In this document: one piece after another, positions 51,901 through 58,776 of the stretch | Numbering within the stretch: position 1 is the first letter of the stretch | Layout of the letters: every line of letters begins with the position of its first letter | Program-made: the position numbers and the translations under genes | Notes under the pieces: model-generated | What the model saw: the letters and a program-made list of their open reading frames with translations, nothing else | Told to the model about the DNA's origin: nothing | Databases searched by the model: none | Assembly (NCBI GenBank): GCA_964412195.1 | Contig: CAYPNP010000012.1 | Location: forward strand, 80,552-144,551 | Direction of reading: 5' to 3' | Length of the DNA stretch: 64,000 bases | Source: CAYPNP01 sp964412195 | GTDB taxonomy: Bacteria > Acidobacteriota > JAAYUB01

Positions 51901-52094
51901 ATGGGCGTGGCGACCGACTGCTCGACGGTTTCGGCGTCCGCGCCGACGTAGGTGGCCCGGACCTGGATCTCCGGCGGGGTGATGTTCGGGAACTGGGCGC
52001 TCGGCAGGGTCAGGATCGCGAGCGCGCCGACGATCACCATGATGATCGAGATCACCATGGCGACGATGGGGCGGTTGATGAAAAATTTATACAT
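48915..52094 (-). CDS. RND multidrug efflux pump inner-membrane subunit (HAE1/AcrB type)
   Basis: A 1059-residue proton-driven pump with twelve transmembrane helices and two large periplasmic loops. Hallmarks are an N-terminal MYKFFINRPIVAMVISIIMV, GLVVDDAIVVVEAVE in TM4 with the proton-relay Asp pair, and a second-half GLAAKNAILIVEFAK. The ATG overlaps the end of the adaptor gene by eight bases (ATGTATAA), so the two are translationally coupled. Such pumps export hydrophobic drugs, bile salts or dyes. Confidence 0.97.
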   Translation of the reverse strand: MYKFFINRPIVAMVISIIMVIVGALAILTLPSAQFPNITPPEIQVRATYVGADAETVEQSVATPIEQQMSGVDNMNYMYSINANNGAMTLTVNFDVKTDPSTDQILSQMRQAQAASQLPADVNNYGVTVQKSTAAPLMLINLYSPSGQYNAEFLANYSYINLNDQLTRVPGIASVTVFGAGQYAMRLWVRPDQLAKLQITVPEIIQAIQLQNTVNPAGQIGGEPVPKGQEFTYAVRAQGRLVSAEEFGKIVVRANPDGSMVRVQDVARVELGAQVYNIKGRLDGKPSAVVAVYQLPGSNAIAAADGARKLMEELKKRFPPGLDYAIALDTTLAVKEGIDEIVQTLLEALLLVIIVVFLFLQGWRATLIPLLAVPVSLVGTFILFPVFGFSINTLSLFGLVLAIGLVVDDAIVVVEAVEHHIEQGMSPKAATFKAMEEVSGPVIGIAIVLSAVFVPTAFIPGITGRLYQQFAVTIAVSVIISAFNALTLSPALSALLLRPRKPARGPLGYFFKGFNKVFDKTTNGYVKMCAFLIRKFAVSLILLLAFTLLAGVVAKRIPTSFLPDEDQGYVYVALQLPDAASLQRTDDASKKVEKILMETPGVAHVTSVVGFNMLSSVQNTYSTFFWVTLKEWSERVTPEEKYDAIKLSINQKLRQVTEGMAFAFPPPAIPGVGTSGGFTFILEDRSGGDIQFLSRNLNTFLQEARKRPELTGLSTTFLPSIPQVFVSVDRDKVMKQGVALSDVYKTLQAFMGGAFVNYFNRFGRQWQVYVQAEGDFRTRAENLGQFYVRNGDGDMVPLATLISIERRTGPEFTMRYNLYRSAQINGSAASGFSSAQAMAALEDVFDQTMPREMGYDYLGMSFQEKKAQEGVPSSVIFGFSVLFVFLILAAMYESWKLPFSVLLSTPVAVFGAMLALYLRRFESLSFENNVYAQIGLVMLIGLAAKNAILIVEFAKMGYEQGKSLMDAALEGAKVRLRPILMTSFAFILGCVPLWTAAGAGAVSRQVMGTAVIGGMLASSVIAIFIIPALFYVVEKLGGTKHPKPAEEAPEETHGTGGKE

Positions 52095-53478
52095 GGGAAT
52101 CCAGCCGTTGCCCGTCGGACGGGCTCGCTGCCACCGGCCCGACGGCGGGGCAAACAGGATGGATGGAGTATCCCCGGGATTGCGGCTGGCCCGGCGGGGG
52201 CTGGAACGGCTTGGGCGTCACCGGCATCCCTTCCCGCACCTTCTGAACGCCCTCGGCGACGACGCGCTCGCCGGGCTTGACACCTTCCATGATGACGAAC
52301 ATCGTGCCGAACTGCTGGCCGACCTTCACCGGCCGGATGGTGACCTTGTTGTCGGGGCCGACCACGGCCACCTGGTAGCTGCCCTGCAGCTCGGACACCG
52401 CCCGCTGGGGCACCAGGAGCGCGCCCTGGATGGTGCGGGCGGTCGTGCTGATCCGGCCGAATCCACCGGGGCGCAGCACGTTGCCGGGATTCGGGAACCG
52501 GGTCTGGATGAGGATCGCGCCGGTCCGGACGTCCACCTGGCGGTTCGTCGCCCAGAATTGCCCGGTGTGAGGGTAGATCTCGCCGTTGGCTAGTTGCAGT
52601 TGGAACTTCCACTCCTTCAGGAATTTTTCGGCGAGTGGAATGGACATCTCGCCGAGACCCTTCATGAGGGCGAGGTATTCCTGCTCGCTGGCGGTGAAGT
52701 TCACCAGGATGGGATCCACGGTGGAAACCGTGGTGAGCGTGCCGCTCTGCGGCCCGACCAGGTCGCCCACCTGGACCGTGGCGATGGCGGCCACGCCGTC
52801 CACCGGGGAGAGGACCCGGGTGAAGCCCAGGTCGAGCTTGGCGCTCTCCACGGCCGCGTTCGCCGCCTCGATGGCGGCCTTGGCCGTCTCGATCTCCGCC
52901 TCCGCCGCGGCCACCTGCGCCTTGGCCGCCAGGTTGGCCTGGACGGCGTTGTCCAGTTCCTGCTGGCTGATGGCGCTTTCCCGGGCCAGGGGCGTGTACC
53001 GGTTCACGTCCATCTCGGTCTTGCCCTGCTGCGCCTGGGCGCGCTGGAGGCTGGCCTTGGCCTGCTCCAGCTTGCTCTTGGCCTGCTCGACGTTGGCGTT
53101 GGCCTGGTCCAGCGTGGCCTGGAAGGGCCGGGCATCGATCTGGAAGAGCGGCTGGCCCTTCCGCACGAAGTCGCCGTTCACATACTCCTGCTTGAGGAGG
53201 TAGCCGGAGACCTTCGCGCGGATCTCCGCGTTGACGAAGCCGTCCAGGGTGGCCACCCACTCCCGGGTGATCGGCACGTCCTGCTGAACGACGTCGACCA
53301 CCTCGACGACGGGCGGCGCCGCGGGCGGGGGCGCCGGCTTCTCCCCGCACCCGGCCGGCAGCAGGGCGGCGCAGAGAAGCACGACGGACAAGAGAATGGA
53401 CCGGGGGGACAGGCGACGGGCGAACTGAGAGGCGTTCATTCCTCCTCCTGCAATGACGGGCCGCGGAATTGAACTCAT
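52087..53478 (-). CDS. RND efflux periplasmic adaptor (MFP, AcrA type) lipoprotein
   Basis: A 463-residue protein. The signal peptide ends in the lipobox LPAGC. A lipoyl/barrel-sandwich domain is interrupted by a long Ala/Gln-rich alpha-hairpin (about residues 115-220), then beta-barrel and membrane-proximal domains. ATG 53478 has AAAGGA upstream; ATG 53439 follows GGAGGA but with too short a spacing. It is the first gene of the six-gene minus-strand operon running to 43968. Confidence 0.95.
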   Translation of the reverse strand: MSSIPRPVIAGGGMNASQFARRLSPRSILLSVVLLCAALLPAGCGEKPAPPPAAPPVVEVVDVVQQDVPITREWVATLDGFVNAEIRAKVSGYLLKQEYVNGDFVRKGQPLFQIDARPFQATLDQANANVEQAKSKLEQAKASLQRAQAQQGKTEMDVNRYTPLARESAISQQELDNAVQANLAAKAQVAAAEAEIETAKAAIEAANAAVESAKLDLGFTRVLSPVDGVAAIATVQVGDLVGPQSGTLTTVSTVDPILVNFTASEQEYLALMKGLGEMSIPLAEKFLKEWKFQLQLANGEIYPHTGQFWATNRQVDVRTGAILIQTRFPNPGNVLRPGGFGRISTTARTIQGALLVPQRAVSELQGSYQVAVVGPDNKVTIRPVKVGQQFGTMFVIMEGVKPGERVVAEGVQKVREGMPVTPKPFQPPPGQPQSRGYSIHPVCPAVGPVAASPSDGQRLDSHV

Positions 53479-53648
53479 GGTTGATCCTTTATTATGGGCG
53501 TCGTTCGAATTTCAATCTGATCCGGGACGAAGAAAAAGCGCTGGCGGATTCTACAACAGCTCCGTCCGCGCGCTCCAGCAACTTCTTTCCGCCGGTCCTG
53601 CATTCCGGCGGCGGTCCGGCAGGCCGGGGCGAGCCGGGCCATCACCGA

Positions 53649-54500
53649 TCACTTGAAGAAGTTCGGATCGGCGGCGTTGCCCACCACCCTGGAATCCGGC
53701 TCTCCCACCGCGTCCTTGTCCTTGCCGTCGTAATCGAACTGCTGCAGCAGGTGCCGCAGGCAGTTCAACCGCGCCGTGTGCTTGTCGTCGGACTTGACCA
53801 CCGTCCAGGGGGCCTGCGGCGTGGACGTCTGCTTGAACATGGCGTGCTTGCACTGGGTGTAGCCGTCCCACTTCTTCTGGGCCATCTCGTCGATGGGGCT
53901 GATCTTCCACTGCTTCAGCGGGTCCTTGTGGCGGGAAGCGAACCGCTGCGCCTGCTCCTCCTTCGAGATGTCCAGCCAGTACTTGATCAGGGTGGTGCCG
54001 GAGCGGGCGAGCATGAGCTCGAAGAAAGGCACGGTCTGCATGAAATCCTTGTATTGCTTGTCGGTGCAGAAGCCCATGACCCGCTCGACCCCCGCCCGGT
54101 TGTACCAGGAGCGGTCGAACACCACGATCTCGCCGGCGGTGGGCAGGTGCTGCACGTAGCGCTGGAAGTACCACTGGCCCCGCTCGGCGTCGGTGGGCGT
54201 GGCCAGGGCCACCTTGCGGGCGGTGCGCGGATTGAGGTGTTGCATCAGCCGGAGGATGGTGCCGCCCTTCCCGGCGGCGTCGCGCCCCTCAAAGAGGACC
54301 GCGATCTTCCGGCCCTTCTTGAGGACCCACTTCTGGAGCTTGACCAGCTCGATCTGGAGCGCCTCCAGCTGCGCCTCGTACTCCTTGCGGGAGAGCTTGG
54401 CCGGGGCGGCGGCATCCCCCTCCTGCGGCTGGTTCAACTTCTCTTCTTGCTTGTCCTTCTTGTCTTTCTTCTCTTTCTTGTCCTTGTGCTTCTTGCCCAT
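53649..54500 (-). CDS. Polyphosphate kinase 2 (PPK2 family)
   Basis: A 283-residue cytoplasmic enzyme transferring phosphate between polyphosphate and nucleotides. A Lys/Glu-rich N-terminal tail (MGKKHKDKKEKKDKKDKQEE) precedes the P-loop kinase fold with Walker A GRDAAGKGG (72-80) and FDRSWYNRAG (D129-R130). The lid region is KYWLDISKEEQAQRF. These motifs fit single-domain (class I) PPK2. AAGGAGGAG is upstream. A sigma-54 promoter and enhancer-like element B lie 224 and 338 bases upstream on the same strand, suggesting activator-dependent expression. Confidence 0.93.
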   Translation of the reverse strand: MGKKHKDKKEKKDKKDKQEEKLNQPQEGDAAAPAKLSRKEYEAQLEALQIELVKLQKWVLKKGRKIAVLFEGRDAAGKGGTILRLMQHLNPRTARKVALATPTDAERGQWYFQRYVQHLPTAGEIVVFDRSWYNRAGVERVMGFCTDKQYKDFMQTVPFFELMLARSGTTLIKYWLDISKEEQAQRFASRHKDPLKQWKISPIDEMAQKKWDGYTQCKHAMFKQTSTPQAPWTVVKSDDKHTARLNCLRHLLQQFDYDGKDKDAVGEPDSRVVGNAADPNFFK

Positions 54501-54723
54501 GACCGATCACTCCTCCTTGCCAGTGCCTGGCGGCGGTTTTTCTCCCGGCGGGAACCCATTGCAACGAGCTGATGATAATGTCTGAAAAATATGCCAGAAC
54601 CGCCGTACAGTCAACGGGAAAAGCAGCAGTGCCTTCCAGCTCGGCGGGTACGGGGCAGACCGCCAGTGCCTGGGTCGGCCAGCCTCCCGCCGTGGACACC
54701 ATCTCCTTGGCAGCCGTACCCAT

Positions 54724-54739
54724 TGCACAAACGATGCCA
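54724..54739 (-). promoter_or_regulatory. Sigma-54 promoter (-24/-12) upstream of PPK2
   Basis: On the minus strand TGGCATCGTTTGTGCA, with the invariant GG and GC correctly spaced. The predicted +1 is near 54713, giving a leader of about 213 bases. It is 98 bp from element B, the same distance as in the 41.7 kb module. Confidence 0.65.
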
Positions 54740-54837
54740 CCGGAGCGGGAGGCAACCCAGTATGGACCTAAATCACATAATATCTGTTTTTAAGCTATAC
54801 TGCGGGAGCCACGGGCGATGGATCCGAGATGCAAAAA

Positions 54838-54873
54838 GTACGATATGTCATACCGAATCAAACTTTTCGTACT
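54838..54873 (-). promoter_or_regulatory. Enhancer-like element B (36 bp)
   Basis: On the minus strand: AGTACGAAAAG, nine variable bases (TTTGATTCG), then GTATGACATATCGTAC. Box 1 is identical to elements A and C; box 2 differs at one or two positions. It points towards PPK2. Confidence 0.75.
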
Positions 54874-55142
54874 TTGCCGCGAACCGGGAGAGGAACGGCC
54901 CGCGCCACCCCGGCACGGGTAGAGCGAAACGGAGGTGGGGCGAACCGGCGAACGTAGCCCTCGCCGCCCTCGACGCAGGTGGATATATCACCGAAACGGT
55001 GAACCAGTCGGTTGCCCCCGCAGCGCCAGTACCGGGAGCGTCAGCAACCGGCCCGGGACGTAGCTCGCGACGTCCCGGCGCGTGTTGACCGACTCGGCGA
55101 ACTGGCAAGTGGTCAGAATGTCATGGTGTCAGGCTCTGTCAC

Positions 55143-55431
55143 AGCCCGGAGGGCACTTTAAAATAACCCCATGCGGCAGCATGGGGTAGGAGCGCAGTGC
55201 AAAGGAATTCATTGATTTCCATTGCCGAGCCCCGTCCAGGGGCGGCATAAAAATCCCCCTCAAACGTGCCCTTCCGGATATTGAGGATGCGTCCTCTTCT
55301 GCAGGGGGAAGTTTGATTGAACGGAGTAAGCCGCCTCAGAGCGGGCTCCGAGAAGCGAATCCGAAATAATCAAGAATTCGCGTCCTACCCCATGCTGACG
55401 CATGGGGTTATTTTAGCGTGCCCTCCGGGCT
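55143..55431. mobile_element. REP-bounded (MITE/BIME-like) element, 289 bp
   Basis: The ends (55143-55191 and 55383-55431) are 49-base inverted repeats with three mismatches. Each contains its own 8-bp hairpin, CCCCATGC / GCATGGGG, with a tetraloop. The inner sequence continues the symmetry partly (GAATTCATTGATT versus GAATTCTTGATT) and holds further local hairpins at 55224-55246 and 55283-55296. There is no transposase gene and no clear target duplication. It could be a REP-type non-autonomous element, or encode a structured RNA. Confidence 0.7.
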
Positions 55432-55651
55432 TCCGATCCGCAGACAGCAACAAGGATCGCCGGGTGTGATTCAGCCTCGTTGGCGACCGTTGAGAGATGT
55501 CGCACGACTATCGATCTACCCCAAGAGTGGCGCCCGTTTTTTCTGCCGAATCCAGCTGCCCGCCGCCGGCTGGCGCCTGCCGGTGCTGATTGCTCGACAG
55601 CTCTCTGACGATTTGTCGTCCTTCCTTTCCCCCGCAGTGGCGCGGGCCCGG

Positions 55652-55687
55652 AGTACGAAAAGTCCGCTTCGGTATGATATTTCGTAC
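55652..55687 (+). promoter_or_regulatory. Enhancer-like element C (36 bp)
   Basis: On the plus strand: AGTACGAAAAG, nine variable bases (TCCGCTTCG), then GTATGATATTTCGTAC. It is followed by a run of nine T. It points towards the porin-glutaminase operon. Confidence 0.75.
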
Positions 55688-55787
55688 TTTTTTTTGATCT
55701 CCCCCCTATTCTTTCCATTCTGTTCCGTCACCTCATTGTGCCTGATCTCGCTGGATTTCCGTACTTTGAGAAACCCCAGGATTTGAA

Positions 55788-55803
55788 TGGCACGGGTGAT
55801 GCA
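55788..55803 (+). promoter_or_regulatory. Sigma-54 promoter (-24/-12) upstream of the porin-glutaminase operon
   Basis: TGGCACGGGTGATGCA matches the consensus TGGCACG-N4-TTGCA at 15 of 16 defined or free positions. The predicted +1 is near 55814, leaving a leader of about 390 bases before the porin start. It lies 100 bp downstream of element C. Confidence 0.75.
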
Positions 55804-56205
55804 TTTCATCTCCCATGCGCGATACACTCCGGGAAATTGCAAAGTTCTCGAGGTCATGTGATCCCTGACGTCCATTCTTCAGCTCGTTGTCAGGAGTCGG
55901 TGCATGCTTCTCCGGTTGCTGGCAGAACTCTCGACGCCACGCCGAAAGGCCCGGCAGAAACAGACAAATCCCCGTTCACGAATATTGAAGAGGGAATGCG
56001 GGCGCTCAGCCGCACCATCTTGGACTCGGGTCCTAGTACCAAGGTCGTATTGTCCGGATTGCTTCTCTAGGTTTAGAAACAGGGTAGAGCATATTCAGAT
56101 CCTTGCAGGAACGAGCAGCCAAGCCGGATGCGCACCAGGCGACAACCGGTTTGATCCGCAAACCCCCTAACGGAACATTAGCAGATCATCATAGGAGGAA
56201 CCGAC

Positions 56206-57627
56206 ATGAAACGACACAGTGCCTGCGACGGCCCCGGCATGCGCTGGCTGGCCATCGCGCTGCTCGTCCTGGCCTTCGCCGCGGCAATCCTGGCCCAGGC
56301 GCCCCCGCCGCCGTCGGACGACGCGGAGAAGGCGCAGCTCCGGCAGGAGGTCGAGCAGCTCAAGAAGGCCCTGGCGGCGATGGAAAAGCGGCTGGAAGCG
56401 ATCGAAAAGGCCGAAGCGCAGCCGGCCGCCCCGCAGGCGGTCGCGCAGCCCCTGCCCCCGCCGCCGATCGAAGCGCCCAAACCATCGGGGCCGAAGCCGT
56501 CCATGACCGTCTACGGCTTCGCCATGCTGGACATGGGCCAGAACTTCACCCAGATCAACCCGGACTGGTACGACACCATGCGGGTGTCGCGGCTGCCCTC
56601 CTACGAGAACCAGTACGGCGAAGACAACTCGACCTTCGCCGGCGTCCGGCAGAGCCGCTTCGGGGTCAAGGCGGAGGTGCCCACCGGGTTCGGCCCGTTG
56701 AAGACCAAGTTCGAGTTCGACATGTTCGGCACCGGGGTCGACTCGGGCCAGACGACCATCCGCCTCCGTCACGCCTACGGCGAACTGGCCTGGTTCCTGG
56801 CGGGGCAGACCGACAGCGTGTTCTCCGACCCGGACGTGTGGCCCAACTCCCTGGAGTACTGGGGCCCCTCCGGCATGGTTTTCTTCCGCAACGTCCAGGT
56901 CCGTTTCACGCCGTTCCAGAACGAGAACCACTGGCTGGCGATCGCCCTCGAGCGGCCGGGCGCCAGCGGCGACGGCGGCGTCTACGCCGACCGCATCGAG
57001 ATCCAGAACATCAAGGGGCGCAACCCGCTGCCAGACCTCACCTTTGGGTACAAGTACTCGGACGGATGGGGGTACGTCAAGGCCGCCGGCCTGGTCCGCC
57101 GGATCGCCTGGGACGACATGCTCGACGACGCGTACGACCTGAGCGGGCACGCGACGGGCTGGGGCGTCTGCCTCAGCTCGTGCGTCAACGTCACCGCCCG
57201 GGACGTCCTGCGGATGGAGATCAACTACGGTCGCGGCGACGAGAACTACATGCAGGACGCCCCCGTGGACATCGGCATCGAGAACAACTTCGACGACCCC
57301 GTCCGGCCGATCATCGGCAAGCCCCTGCCGCTCCTCGGCACCCACATCTTCCTGGACCACAACTGGAACGACCGGTTCTCGTCCTCCATCGGCTACTCGC
57401 GCATCGACATCGACAACTCCGACGGCCAGACCGCCGACGCCCTGCGGGTTAGCCAGTACGCTCTCTGCAACCTGCTCTACTCGCCCGTCAAGAACTTCCT
57501 GGTGGGCGGCGAATTCCAGTGGGGCCAGCGGTCGAACTACCTGGACGGCTTCGATTCCACCGGCCTGAAGCTGCAGTTCTGCGCCAAGTACAACTTCGGA
57601 TATACCCTGGGAGGAAACAATGAATAG
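56206..57627 (+). CDS. DcaP-type trimeric outer-membrane porin
   Basis: A 473-residue protein with an AGGAGG site and a signal peptide. An N-terminal coiled coil (about 40-70, AQLRQEVEQLKKALAAMEKR) and a Pro/Ala linker precede a beta-barrel starting MTVYGFAMLDMGQNF. The chain has DcaP-like lines such as RQSRFGVKAEVPTGFGPLKT and LRHAYGELAWFLAGQTDSVF. DcaP porins import negatively charged small molecules such as dicarboxylates. It overlaps the glutaminase gene by eight bases, so it probably feeds the periplasmic amidases. Confidence 0.85.
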   Translation: MKRHSACDGPGMRWLAIALLVLAFAAAILAQAPPPPSDDAEKAQLRQEVEQLKKALAAMEKRLEAIEKAEAQPAAPQAVAQPLPPPPIEAPKPSGPKPSMTVYGFAMLDMGQNFTQINPDWYDTMRVSRLPSYENQYGEDNSTFAGVRQSRFGVKAEVPTGFGPLKTKFEFDMFGTGVDSGQTTIRLRHAYGELAWFLAGQTDSVFSDPDVWPNSLEYWGPSGMVFFRNVQVRFTPFQNENHWLAIALERPGASGDGGVYADRIEIQNIKGRNPLPDLTFGYKYSDGWGYVKAAGLVRRIAWDDMLDDAYDLSGHATGWGVCLSSCVNVTARDVLRMEINYGRGDENYMQDAPVDIGIENNFDDPVRPIIGKPLPLLGTHIFLDHNWNDRFSSSIGYSRIDIDNSDGQTADALRVSQYALCNLLYSPVKNFLVGGEFQWGQRSNYLDGFDSTGLKLQFCAKYNFGYTLGGNNE

Positions 57628-58645
57628 GAATTTGACCCATCATCTGGTCCTGGCTCTGGCCCTGTGCGCCGCCCTGACGACAGCGGTCTGCGCCCAGACG
57701 CCCGCCGAGATCGATGCGGCGGTCAAGGCGGCCTACGCCCAGTTCAAGGACCTGCAGGAGGGCAAGAACGCCGACTACATCCCGGCGCTGGCCAAGGTCG
57801 ACCCCAACCTGTTCGGCATCGCCGTGGTCGGCCCGGACGGCAAGGTATACTCCGCCGGCGACCTTGCCACCGAGGTATCGATCCAGTCCATCTCGAAGGT
57901 GTTCACCATGGCGCTGGTCATGCAGCAGCAGGGGCCGGACACCATCGCGAACACCATCGGCGTGGACGCCACCGGCATGCGGTTCAACTCCATCATCGCC
58001 GTCGAGACGGCGAAGAAGGAGTTGGGCGGGCCGGAACTGAACGCCCTCGTCAATCCCGGCGCCATCACCGCCACCAGCATGGTGCAGGGCAGCTCGGCCG
58101 ACGACATCTGGGCGAAGATCATCGGCTGCTACGACGATTTCGCCGGCCGGAAGCTCACGGTCCTGGAAGACGTGTACAAGTCGGAAGCCGAGACGAACCA
58201 GCGCAACCAGGCCATCGGCATGCTGATGTACGCCTACGGCTACATCAAGGACAAGCCGCTGCAGGCGACCGACATCTACACCAAGCAATGCTCGGTGGGC
58301 GTCAACGCCAGGGACCTGGCCTGCATGGCGGCCACGCTGGCCTTCGGCGGCAAGAACCCCGTCACCGGCAAGCAGGCTCTCGATCCGAAGAATGTCCCCT
58401 ACGTGCTCGCGGTGATGGCGACTGCCGGCCTGTACGACGACTCCGGCAAGTGGCTCTTCCGCACCGGCCTGCCGGCCAAGAGCGGCGTGGGCGGAGGCAT
58501 CATCGCCGTCGCGCCGAACCGGTTCGGCATCGCCGTGGTCTCGCCGCCGCTGGACGACGCCGGCAACAGCGTGCGGGCGCAGAAGGCGATCACCTACATC
58601 GTGGAGGCGCTGAAGCTGAACCCGTACGCTTCCACCCCGAAGTGA
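57620..58645 (+). CDS. Periplasmic glutaminase (serine-dependent, GlsA family)
   Basis: A 341-residue protein whose ATG overlaps the porin stop (ATGAATAG). A signal peptide (about residues 1-25, ending VCAQ) is unusual, since GlsA-type enzymes are normally cytoplasmic. The beta-lactamase-like fold shows the catalytic S-x-x-K as S90-I-S-K93, plus KVFTMALVMQQQG, NPGAITATS, NAIGML-like (NQAIGMLMYAYG) and KSGVGGGIIAVAPNRFGIAV. It hydrolyses Gln to Glu and ammonia. Export plus operon position points to extracytoplasmic glutamine use. Confidence 0.93.
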   Translation: MNRNLTHHLVLALALCAALTTAVCAQTPAEIDAAVKAAYAQFKDLQEGKNADYIPALAKVDPNLFGIAVVGPDGKVYSAGDLATEVSIQSISKVFTMALVMQQQGPDTIANTIGVDATGMRFNSIIAVETAKKELGGPELNALVNPGAITATSMVQGSSADDIWAKIIGCYDDFAGRKLTVLEDVYKSEAETNQRNQAIGMLMYAYGYIKDKPLQATDIYTKQCSVGVNARDLACMAATLAFGGKNPVTGKQALDPKNVPYVLAVMATAGLYDDSGKWLFRTGLPAKSGVGGGIIAVAPNRFGIAVVSPPLDDAGNSVRAQKAITYIVEALKLNPYASTPK

Positions 58646-58689
58646 GATTCCGGAACCCGGTAATCCACCGGACCTTGTTGATTGCCGGG

Positions 58690-58728
58690 GCCCGCGCGGC
58701 GGGGTAGAATCTACCCACCCGCGCGGGC
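58690..58728 (+). terminator. Very strong hairpin between glutaminase and the AspT-type carrier
   Basis: Two 19-base arms (58690-58708, 58710-58728) are complementary with two mismatches, around GGGTAGA/TCTACCC. There is no T run after it, so it may act as an mRNA-stability or attenuation element as well as, or rather than, a terminator. Confidence 0.5.
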
Positions 58729-58776
58729 CTGCCTCTCCGCGACGGCACCGGCATCCCGCTGAGCAAAGGAGCGCTC

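Larger units (their letters stand above)
54501..56205. other. Gene-free control region of 1.7 kb between PPK2 and the porin operon
   Basis: Short open frames here have no recognisable protein character, no good ribosome-binding sites and no family resemblance. What is seen: two divergent enhancer/sigma-54 promoter modules (54724-54873 minus, 55652-55803 plus), a REP-bounded element (55143-55431), an 8-bp hairpin CGGGACGT/ACGTCCCG at 55054-55077, and a 390-base putative leader before the porin gene. Parts around 55.5-56.1 kb are visibly lower in GC than the flanking genes. Confidence 0.7.

Noticed and set aside
48858..52280. 1140-codon frame opposite the RND pump
   Set aside because: Antisense shadow of a canonical AcrB-type gene, with biased His/Asp/Gly composition.
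54591..55088. Small plus-strand frame in the control region
   Set aside because: It crosses element B, has no good ribosome-binding site, and its Pro/Arg/Gly-rich product resembles nothing.
54838..55687. Elements B and C as terminal inverted repeats of an 850-bp insertion sequence or as attC sites
   Set aside because: Copy A lies alone at 41.8 kb beside its own promoter, there is no transposase frame between B and C, and attC core boxes are missing.
55652..55696. Element C read as a simple terminator because of its T run
   Set aside because: The T run is absent or short at copies A and B, while the two boxes and the 98-100 bp distance to a sigma-54 promoter are kept in all three.
55814..56205. 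Glutamine-type or other riboswitch in the long leader of the porin-glutaminase operon
   Set aside because: I looked for the glnA-type conserved core and found no convincing match; the leader remains unexplained.
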